Of a stretch of DNA of 20,622 nucleotides, positions 15,719-20,622 are shown in pieces. Source of the stretch: Ruminococcus sp. AM22-13 (GTDB taxonomy: Bacteria; Bacillota; Clostridia; Lachnospirales; Lachnospiraceae). The position numbers and the translations under genes are program-made. The stretch spans positions 1 to 20,622 of the forward strand of contig NZ_QRIL01000021.1 of the NCBI RefSeq assembly GCF_003471165.1, given 5' to 3'. The notes beneath the pieces were generated by a model that ran no database searches, was not told where the DNA came from, and saw only the letters and a program-made list of their open reading frames with translations. The first letter of the stretch is position 1. Each line of letters opens with the position of its first letter.

Positions 15719-16879
15719 TTAAAGGATTGTTACAGGCAGTATCAGAGCAATGGTGCTGCCTTTTTTGCTGCTCTGGGTTACTTTTACCTGGCCGTTGTGC
15801 TGTCTGGCAATCTCGCTTACAAGGGCAAGACCCAGACCGGCACCGCCCATGGCGCGGCTGCGGGATTTGTCCACACGGTAGAAAGGATCAAAGATTTTCT
15901 CCTGATTTTCAGGGGAGATACCGATGCCTGTGTCAGTTACCTCCAGGACTGCAGATTCTGCAGAATGAATATTTACAGTGACGGAACCGGAAGGCTGGTT
16001 ATATTTGATTGCATTTTCAACCAGATTATAGACTGCCCGGTACAGAAGGATATAGCTGCCTGTAACAGTACAGTCACCTTCTGTCTGAATAAGCCGGATC
16101 TGATGCTTTTCTGCAACCGGGTCCAGATCGCAGAAAACTTCTTCTGTGAGTGCTGCAAGGGAAATGGTATCAGAACGCTCTACAGTCTGAAGGCCTGTCA
16201 TGTCCAGCAGGATTTCCGCAAGGTGGGAAAGCCGTCCGGTCTGTTCCTGAAGCATGGTGAAAAGCCTGTCGTATTCCTGGTGTGTGTGTTCCGGCTTTTT
16301 GTAAAAAACTTCCAGATTTGTCTGCATTACAGCTAAGGGCGTGCGAAGCTCATGTGCGGCACTTGCCACAAACTGCTTCTGTGCAGAGAATGCATTGTCC
16401 AGGCGTGCAAGCATGTCATTAAAGGATCTGGTCAGACGTGAGATCTCATCCTCTGAGAGTGGGACTTCCAGCGGTTCAGACAGATTCTGTGCCTGTACCT
16501 GGCTGATTTTGTCGCTGAATCTGCGCAGGGGGGTCAGGGCTCTTCTGGTGACAAACCAGGTACAGATACTGCTGAGAAGAATAATGATACCTGTGGCAAT
16601 CATGCTCTGGAACAGAAATTTATTTTTGGTATTCTGGATCTGGTTTTCCAGATCAGGGATGAGGATTTTGGGATCTACATTGATAGAGATCGGGTTTGAA
16701 TTGTCAGGAGTGACCAGAACCACATAGTCGGAAATCCCTTCCAGACCGGTCACAGCAGAACGGCTGATAAAGAAATACATCAGTGCACAGGCTGTGATAA
16801 CCAGTCCGGAAATCAGCAATGTGAGCCGCCACTGGAGGGAGAGCCTGCGGGGGGAAAGTTTTTTTGAATAAAATTTCAT
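15719..16879 (-). CDS. Classical membrane histidine kinase with HAMP domain (HK5)
   Basis: This is a two-component sensor of 386 aa on the - strand, 4 nt after the response regulator gene. ATG at 16879 is chosen because GGAGG (16889-16893 on the complement) lies 9 nt upstream, inside the end of the regulator gene; the frame runs further upstream but without a good site. TM1 (LTLLISGLVITACALMYFF) lies near the N-terminus, then a short extracytoplasmic loop of about 50 residues, and TM2 (MIATGIIILLSSICTWFV). HAMP follows (LTPLRRFSDKISQVQAQNLS). HisKA contains AAHELRTP with His176. The HATPase has NLVENAIKYN, DTGIGI, a DPFYRVDKSRS lid and GAGLGLAL. It has no receiver, unlike the large kinases upstream. 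It is a cognate pair with RR5, and probably senses the state of the envelope or redox conditions given the divergent neighbours. Confidence 0.95.
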   Translation of the reverse strand: MKFYSKKLSPRRLSLQWRLTLLISGLVITACALMYFFISRSAVTGLEGISDYVVLVTPDNSNPISINVDPKILIPDLENQIQNTKNKFLFQSMIATGIIILLSSICTWFVTRRALTPLRRFSDKISQVQAQNLSEPLEVPLSEDEISRLTRSFNDMLARLDNAFSAQKQFVASAAHELRTPLAVMQTNLEVFYKKPEHTHQEYDRLFTMLQEQTGRLSHLAEILLDMTGLQTVERSDTISLAALTEEVFCDLDPVAEKHQIRLIQTEGDCTVTGSYILLYRAVYNLVENAIKYNQPSGSVTVNIHSAESAVLEVTDTGIGISPENQEKIFDPFYRVDKSRSRAMGGAGLGLALVSEIARQHNGQVKVTQSSKKGSTIALILPVTIL

Positions 16880-16883
16880 AGAT

Positions 16884-17552
16884 TTAGTCCTCCATAATAT
16901 AACCTTGTCCGATCTTATTCTGTATAGGATCATATCCAAGGGCAGTTCTCAGTTTTTTTCTCAAGGAAGAAATGTGTACCCGGATGGAATTGCTGAAGCT
17001 GTTTACGCTGCCATCCCAGAGATGCTCAATCATTTCCTCAGGGCTGATGATCCGGTTGCGGTGAAGCAGAAAGTATTCCAGAAGTGCGCTTTCTTTCCTG
17101 GTGAGAGCCAGTGGTGTACCATCTACACTGGCTTCTCTTGTGCGTGTGTCAAAGGTAATGCGGCTACATCTCAGGCAGACATCCTCCTGGATAAATTTAC
17201 GGCGGGTGAGGCTGCGGATGCGGGCTTCCAGTTCCTCGAAATGAAATGGCTTGGTAAGGTAATCGTTGGCTCCCAGATCCAGACCCTCCACCTTATCCTG
17301 GATCTGTACTCTTGCGGAGAGTATGAGAACAGGAGTGTTGGTATTGAAAGTACGGAACTGACGCAGAATGTCCAGACCGTCAATTCCAGGCAGGTTCAGA
17401 TCCAAAAGAATCAGATCGTAATTCTCTGTCATACATAATTCCAGTCCCTCTTCCCCGTCAAAGCAGGTATCTGTTTCGTATCCGTCCATGCGGAGTCCCT
17501 CTGCCATGGAACGGCAGAGCTGTTCTTCGTCTTCTATAATTAAAATGTGCAT
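16884..17552 (-). CDS. OmpR/PhoB-family response regulator (RR5)
   Basis: This is a DNA-binding response regulator of 222 aa, first gene of the - strand pair. ATG 17552 has AAGGAG 6 nt upstream on the complement. The receiver has the acidic pair Glu7-Asp8, phospho-Asp51 in LLDLNLPGIDG, the Ser79 switch (LSAR) and Lys101 in LTKPF. After a short linker, residues about 125-222 form a winged-helix output domain (LTRKESALLEYFLLHRNRI, IRVHISSLRKKL, GQGYIMED). It is the only DNA-binding regulator in the window. It is likely phosphorylated by HK5 and, by divergent position, likely controls its own pair and/or the redox operon from 17964. Confidence 0.96.
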   Translation of the reverse strand: MHILIIEDEEQLCRSMAEGLRMDGYETDTCFDGEEGLELCMTENYDLILLDLNLPGIDGLDILRQFRTFNTNTPVLILSARVQIQDKVEGLDLGANDYLTKPFHFEELEARIRSLTRRKFIQEDVCLRCSRITFDTRTREASVDGTPLALTRKESALLEYFLLHRNRIISPEEMIEHLWDGSVNSFSNSIRVHISSLRKKLRTALGYDPIQNKIGQGYIMED

Positions 17553-17596
17553 GATAGTCTCCTTTTTGAATTTCCGGTTTCATAGTTTTATAATAT

Positions 17597-17617
17597 CAAA
17601 GTCCAAAGTCCAAAAGC
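17597..17617. promoter_or_regulatory. Tandem 7-bp repeats upstream of the RR5 gene, possible regulator site
   Basis: CAAAGTC occurs twice head to tail (17597-17603, 17604-17610), followed by a partial copy CAAAAGC (17611-17617). Short direct repeats of about 10-11 bp spacing are usual for OmpR-family regulators; these are 7 bp apart, so the match is imperfect. They lie 45-65 bp upstream of the RR5 start. Autoregulation is possible but unproven. Confidence 0.3.
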
Positions 17618-17640
17618 CAGAAGATTGTCAGTGTTTGTAC

Positions 17641-17678
17641 GATAAAATTTTTGACTCTGATATATTATCAATTTTATC
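17641..17678. repeat. 9-bp AT-rich inverted repeat in the divergent intergenic region
   Basis: GATAAAATT (17641-17649) and AATTTTATC (17670-17678) are exact reverse complements with a 20-nt spacer. They lie in the AT-rich middle of the 411-nt divergent region between the RR5 start and the thiol-disulfide gene. This could be an operator or a chance AT-rich match. Apart from this, the tandem heptamers, the promoter and the leader hairpin, nothing else was seen in that gap. Confidence 0.35.
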
Positions 17679-17827
17679 ATAGCACATTAAGTATAAAATT
17701 CGTGTAAAAAAGAAAACGATTTCATATTAAAATATCTGCCTGACTACGTTTCAGATTTGTTTGGGATTGATTACAAAATAAAATTCGAAAAAAAGTTATT
17801 TTCTTAACACAGATTTTATTTCTCAGA

Positions 17828-17836
17828 TGCTATAAT
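17828..17836 (+). promoter_or_regulatory. Extended -10 promoter for the redox operon
   Basis: TGCTATAAT matches the extended -10 form (TGnTATAAT) exactly. No good -35 is found at 17 bp; TTAACA at 17804-17809 would be 21 bp away, which is compatible with an extended -10 promoter that does not depend on a -35. Transcription would start near 17843, giving a leader of about 120 nt before the 17964 gene. Confidence 0.7.
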
Positions 17837-17856
17837 GTGTGCATATCAATAAAAAA

Positions 17857-17900
17857 GTGTCTGTCATGTGGGGATGAAATCCAGATTTGCGGACAGATAC
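17857..17900 (+). promoter_or_regulatory. Hairpin in the 5' leader of the redox operon
   Basis: GTGTCTGTC (17857-17865) pairs with GACAGATAC (17892-17900) with one G-U pair, and a small inner stem GGAT/ATCC (17872-17875, 17879-17882) closes on a 3-nt loop. The structure would start about 14 nt from the predicted 5' end. It resembles no riboswitch class I recognise; it may be a 5' stabiliser. Confidence 0.4.
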
Positions 17901-17963
17901 AGAGAAGTAATTAAAGGTAATATAAAAATCATAACAGTAAAAAATGAAGGGAGTTTACTTACA

Positions 17964-19160
17964 ATGAAAAACAGAAGAATGAGATTAATGGCGATTTTTG
18001 CAGCAAGTGTATTAAGTGTGACATCTATGGGAGGTATTGTAACTGTACATGCAGGGGAGGCTCTTGCAGTGCCAGCAGATGAAGCAGGTGTAGTCCAGAC
18101 GGATGGTAAGGATGTTCAGGCAGCAGAAGATGGCAGTGTGGCAGCTTCCGAGGGTCTGATTGCTGAATCCTTCAAACCCTCAGAGATTGCTCAGCCTGCA
18201 CAGGATACTTATGAATATCCATTCCTTGGAATGAAATTAGGGATTTCCAAAGACCTGAAAGAGCAGATGGAGAAGAAGAATATTTCCATGTTTACAGATG
18301 AGAGATGGGATGACAATGCAGAGGCAGTCACATATGCCACAGCCAGCTGGTGTACCCTGACAGACGAGCAGAAGGATGCAGAGGTGGACAAGATGGGCAC
18401 CGGATATGACGACTGGCTGAAAAGTCTCAGCAGAGTAGGTGTGATCGGAATGTATGACGAGGAATCCCAGAAAGATCTGGATACGATTACCGGATGCACA
18501 GAGCATAAAGAACTGGGCACCAGCAGTGACGGCAAATATAAATATTATCTCAGCACAAACAAGGATGCAGATGCAGACCTGCTAAAGGATGTGGAGGGGA
18601 TTGAAGTAACACTTACAGAAATGACCCCGTTCCAGATGCTTTCTGCATTTGACCAGCCGCAGGATACTTCTGACAGTACAGATGCAGCTGAAGGAACAAA
18701 TGTAGGCAAATTTGAAACAACAGGAGTTGACGGAAAAACCTATACACAGGATATCTTCAGCAAATACGATCTGACTATGGTAAATGTTTTTACTACCTGG
18801 TGTTCTCCATGTATTAATGAGATTCCTGATCTGGAGAAGCTTTATCAGGAGATGAAGGATAAAGGTGTGGGAGTAGTAGGCGTTACACGGGATACAATAG
18901 GCAGTGGTGGAAAACAGGATGAGGAAGCAGTGAAAAAGGCTCAGGTAATTCAGGAGAAAACAAAGGCATCCTATCCATTCCTGATCCCGGATTCCGGAAT
19001 GATGAACGGACGTCTCAATGGAATCTCCGCTTTCCCGGAAACATTCTTTGTTGACAAAAATGGAAATATTGTAGGCGAGACTTACTCCGGAAGCCACAGC
19101 CTGGACGAGTGGAAAGAAATTGTGGAAAAAGAGCTGGCGAATGTAACAGAGGAAAAATAA
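17964..19160 (+). CDS. Secreted TlpA/ResA-like thiol-disulfide oxidoreductase with an extra N-terminal domain
   Basis: This is a predicted exported protein of 398 aa. The start at ATG 17964 is preferred over 17868 because AGGGAG (17948-17953) precedes it and a signal peptide follows directly (MKNRRMRLMAIFAASVLS..., cleavage likely after VTVHA or GEALA); there is no lipobox. Residues about 40-230 form an acidic domain with no family that I recognise (YEYPFLGMKLGISKDLKEQM). Residues about 240-398 are a thioredoxin fold of the AhpC/TlpA type: VNVFTTWCSPCINEIP with redox Cys280 and Cys283, then FPETFFVDKNGNIV with the cis-Pro. Such proteins reduce or exchange disulfides outside the membrane. It heads a + strand operon with a CxxC micro-protein and a membrane 4Fe-4S protein, which probably supplies electrons. 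Confidence 0.92.
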   Translation: MKNRRMRLMAIFAASVLSVTSMGGIVTVHAGEALAVPADEAGVVQTDGKDVQAAEDGSVAASEGLIAESFKPSEIAQPAQDTYEYPFLGMKLGISKDLKEQMEKKNISMFTDERWDDNAEAVTYATASWCTLTDEQKDAEVDKMGTGYDDWLKSLSRVGVIGMYDEESQKDLDTITGCTEHKELGTSSDGKYKYYLSTNKDADADLLKDVEGIEVTLTEMTPFQMLSAFDQPQDTSDSTDAAEGTNVGKFETTGVDGKTYTQDIFSKYDLTMVNVFTTWCSPCINEIPDLEKLYQEMKDKGVGVVGVTRDTIGSGGKQDEEAVKKAQVIQEKTKASYPFLIPDSGMMNGRLNGISAFPETFFVDKNGNIVGETYSGSHSLDEWKEIVEKELANVTEEK

Positions 19161-19325
19161 ATGAATAAATTAAAAACCAGCAAAATATGGAACAGTAAAT
19201 GGCCGGCTGTGATTCTTATGCTTGTGGGAGCCTGCTTTATGGGATATGGAATTTCCCGCGGAGAGCTGGCGGTGGTGTTTACAAAAGCCATTAACATCTG
19301 TATGGAATGTGTGGGAATTGGATGA
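19161..19325 (+). CDS. Small membrane CxxC protein, CD1871A-like (54 aa)
   Basis: ATG 19161 begins directly after the stop of the thiol-disulfide gene; GAGG at 19149-19152 is a proper ribosome site. The product is a basic N-terminus (MNKLKTSKIWNSKWP), one membrane segment (AVILMLVGACFMGYGISRG) and a short tail ending ICMECVGIG, with a CxxC at its very end. The pattern matches the small 'CD1871A family CXXC motif-containing' proteins known from Clostridia, whose function is not established. Its place between a TlpA-like protein and a NapH-like protein suggests that the terminal CxxC carries electrons or disulfides between them. It is too short for most gene finders. Confidence 0.85.
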   Translation: MNKLKTSKIWNSKWPAVILMLVGACFMGYGISRGELAVVFTKAINICMECVGIG

Positions 19326-19335
19326 TTTAACCGAA

Positions 19336-19376
19336 TCAGGCAGGTTCCTCTTCGGAGGCTGCAAATATCCGCCTGA
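19336..19376 (+). other. Stem-loop with UUCG tetraloop between the CxxC gene and the 4Fe-4S gene
   Basis: TCAGGC (19336-19341) pairs with GCCTGA (19371-19376), and inside it CCTC-TTCG-GAGG (19347-19358) forms a stem capped by the very stable UUCG tetraloop. No T-run follows, so a full terminator is unlikely. It may set relative expression or mRNA stability within the operon. Confidence 0.55.
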
Positions 19377-19438
19377 CTGAAACATTGTCATAAGATAAGT
19401 CTGTGTATAAGATATGAATGGAAAGAAAATAAATTATC

Positions 19439-20350
19439 ATGAGTAACAAAAAGAACAGCGATAATAAAAGTAATAAGAAACAAAATACAAAAAATATGAA
19501 GATTAATGAGTGGCCACGCCACGGAATTCAGGCACTGTGGGCGTTCATTACAAACAGTCATGTTACCGGTTTTGTCACAGGCAAAATTTACACAGGCAAA
19601 TTGAAAAATGCCTGTGTTCCGGGCCTGAACTGTTATTCCTGTCCAGGTGCTGTTGGTGCCTGTCCTATCGGTTCCCTTCAGGCAGTGATAGGGAGCTGGA
19701 ATTTCAAGATGGCTTATTATGTGGTAGGATTTCTCATCTTCATCGGGGCTATGGTAGGAAGGCTGATCTGCGGTTTTCTCTGTCCTTTTGGACTGATCCA
19801 GGATCTGCTGAATAAGATCCCATTTCCTAAGAAAATCCGTACATTCAAGGGAGATAAACTGCTTCGTAAGCTGAAATATGTGATTTTTGCAGTGTTTGTG
19901 ATCCTGCTTCCATTGTTCCTTGTGGATATTATGGGACAGGGGGCACCCTATTTCTGCAAACTGATCTGCCCGGCAGGAACACTGGAGGGCGGACTGCCAC
20001 TGGTGCTTTTGAATAAATCCATGCGCAGTGCACTGGGCTGGCTGTACATATGGAAGAATGTGATCCTTGTCATAACGATCATTCTCTCCATTATGATCTA
20101 CCGTCCGTTCTGCAAATATATCTGTCCCCTGGGAGCACTTTATTCTGTCTTTAATCCTGTCTCTCTGTATAAATACAGAGTGGATAAAGATAAGTGTATA
20201 AAATGCGGAAAATGTGCAAAAGCATGCCAGATGATCGTAGACCCTGTGGAAAACTCCAACAGTCCGGAATGTATCCGCTGTGGAAGATGCCGCAAAGCCT
20301 GTCCGACAAATGCAATCCAGTGTGGAATCAAGAGAAAACCACAATCATGA
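19439..20350 (+). CDS. Polytopic membrane 4Fe-4S protein, NapH/NosR-like
   Basis: This is a membrane iron-sulfur protein of 303 aa. ATG 19439 has only a weak, distant ribosome site (GGAAAG at 19420-19425). After a Lys/Asn-rich start it shows NCYSCPGAVGACPIGSLQ, then CGFLCPFGLIQD, CKLICPAGT and CKYICPLGALYSVF, the CxxxCP repeats of the NapH/NosR/CcoG class set next to membrane helices (VVGFLIFIGAMVG, VIFAVFVILLPLFLVDIMG, VILVITIILSIMIY). The C-terminus carries two ferredoxin motifs, CIKCGKCAKACQ and CIRCGRCRKACPTNAI, that should bind two 4Fe-4S clusters on the cytoplasmic side. Family members move electrons from cytoplasmic donors across the membrane. With the upstream TlpA-like and CxxC proteins it probably forms a transmembrane reductant pathway. 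Confidence 0.93.
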   Translation: MSNKKNSDNKSNKKQNTKNMKINEWPRHGIQALWAFITNSHVTGFVTGKIYTGKLKNACVPGLNCYSCPGAVGACPIGSLQAVIGSWNFKMAYYVVGFLIFIGAMVGRLICGFLCPFGLIQDLLNKIPFPKKIRTFKGDKLLRKLKYVIFAVFVILLPLFLVDIMGQGAPYFCKLICPAGTLEGGLPLVLLNKSMRSALGWLYIWKNVILVITIILSIMIYRPFCKYICPLGALYSVFNPVSLYKYRVDKDKCIKCGKCAKACQMIVDPVENSNSPECIRCGRCRKACPTNAIQCGIKRKPQS

Positions 20351-20463
20351 AGAAAATAAAATGATATCAGAGGCATGTATAGAACTGTCATCAGTCAAAA
20401 TTATTCGGGTTCAGCCATGAGACTATGAATAAAAAGATTGATAATAACAGATATGGAAAAGGG

Positions 20464-20504
20464 ACACCTGACAGATTATAAAAGTAGTCTGTCAGGTGTT
20501 TTTG
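20464..20504 (+). terminator. Intrinsic terminator of the redox operon
   Basis: A perfect 12-bp stem (ACACCTGACAGA at 20464-20475, TCTGTCAGGTGT at 20488-20499) with a 12-nt loop is followed by a T-rich run to 20503. It lies 114 nt after the stop of the 4Fe-4S gene; the sequence between (20351-20463) shows no gene. Confidence 0.93.
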
Positions 20505-20521
20505 TATATTTTTGGTTACTG

Positions 20522-20612
20522 TTCACATGCCACTATCCCGCGAGGTGTTTTGGCATGTGAATGCCAAAATCCCGAGACATACCGCGCGAATTTATGCGAA
20601 TAGCATAAATTC
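20522..20612. repeat. Cluster of inverted and direct repeats at the window edge
   Basis: Three hairpins are packed together: TTCACATGCCA/TGGCATGTGAA (20522-20532, 20551-20561), TTTTGGCA/TGCCAAAA (20548-20555, 20562-20569), which overlaps and excludes the first, and GAATTTATGC/GCATAAATTC (20588-20597, 20603-20612). In addition ATGCCACTATCCC (20527-20539) and ATGCCAAAATCCC (20561-20573) are direct repeats 34 bp apart. No gene is seen. It may be a dispersed palindromic repeat or the leader of the next gene. Confidence 0.75.
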
Positions 20613-20622
20613 TGTGCATCGC

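Noticed and set aside
15680..16336. Open frame of 218 codons on the + strand over hk5
   Set aside because: It is antisense to the HisKA/HATPase part of hk5, with Cys/Phe-rich translation typical of a shadow frame.
16905..17438. Open frame of 177 codons on the + strand over RR5
   Set aside because: It is antisense to a complete OmpR-type regulator and shows no domain or ribosome site.
17868..17963. ATG 17868 as start of the thiol-disulfide protein
   Set aside because: It would put 32 basic residues ahead of the signal peptide, lies inside the leader hairpin and lacks a ribosome site; 17964 has AGGGAG.
19388..20344. Open frame of 318 codons on the - strand over the 4Fe-4S gene
   Set aside because: The + strand product has clear CxxxCP and ferredoxin motifs; the - strand translation has no recognisable features.
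1..20622. CRISPR array, tRNA, rRNA, or intact insertion sequence
   Set aside because: No regularly spaced repeats, tRNA-like cloverleaf, rRNA stretches or transposase/integrase coding was recognised on either strand.

Overview
The window looks like a low-to-mid GC Gram-positive gut anaerobe of the Lachnospiraceae type (Blautia / Mediterraneibacter / Ruminococcus gnavus-like). The reasons are strong AGGAGG-type ribosome sites, lipoproteins with LSGC/LAGC lipoboxes, very large hybrid histidine kinases without DNA-binding output, and a TlpA-like / CxxC micro-protein / NapH-like trio. This is inferred from style and family content; no species marker gene is present. No rRNA, tRNA, CRISPR array or intact insertion sequence was seen.

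Region 1 (about 1-12110, all + strand) is a tightly packed signalling operon of three repeated modules, each a secreted binding lipoprotein followed by a membrane hybrid histidine kinase: sbp1-hk1, sbp2-hk2, sbp3-hk3. Genes abut or overlap (5 nt gap, 45 nt gap, 11 nt overlap, 1 nt overlap, 5 nt gap). No ABC permease or ATPase accompanies the binding proteins, so they most likely present ligand to the Cache-like sensor domains of the kinases rather than feed a transporter. SBP1 and SBP3 end in a domain that reads like the C-terminal (substrate-binding) domain of 5'-nucleotidases, an unusual fusion. All kinases end in receiver domains, and no HPt protein or DNA-binding partner is encoded beside them.

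Region 2 (12111-15718) is a decaying edge of the same array. It holds a 38-codon receiver-domain scrap, a soluble GAF-containing hybrid kinase (hk4) whose kinase core resembles that of hk2, and an EvgS-like gene whose whole middle has been deleted out of frame, joining a binding-domain N-terminus to a receiver C-terminus. A perfect 17-bp inverted repeat fills the convergent intergenic space.

Region 3 (15719-20350) is a different unit. A classical OmpR-type response regulator and HAMP histidine kinase on the - strand are divergent from a + strand redox operon: a secreted TlpA-like thiol-disulfide protein, a 54-residue membrane CxxC protein (CD1871A-like) and a polytopic NapH/NosR-like 4Fe-4S protein. 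The likely role is moving electrons across the membrane to extracytoplasmic thiols, under control of the adjacent two-component system.

Region 4 (20351-20622) holds a strong intrinsic terminator and then a dense cluster of inverted and direct repeats running off the edge of the window.
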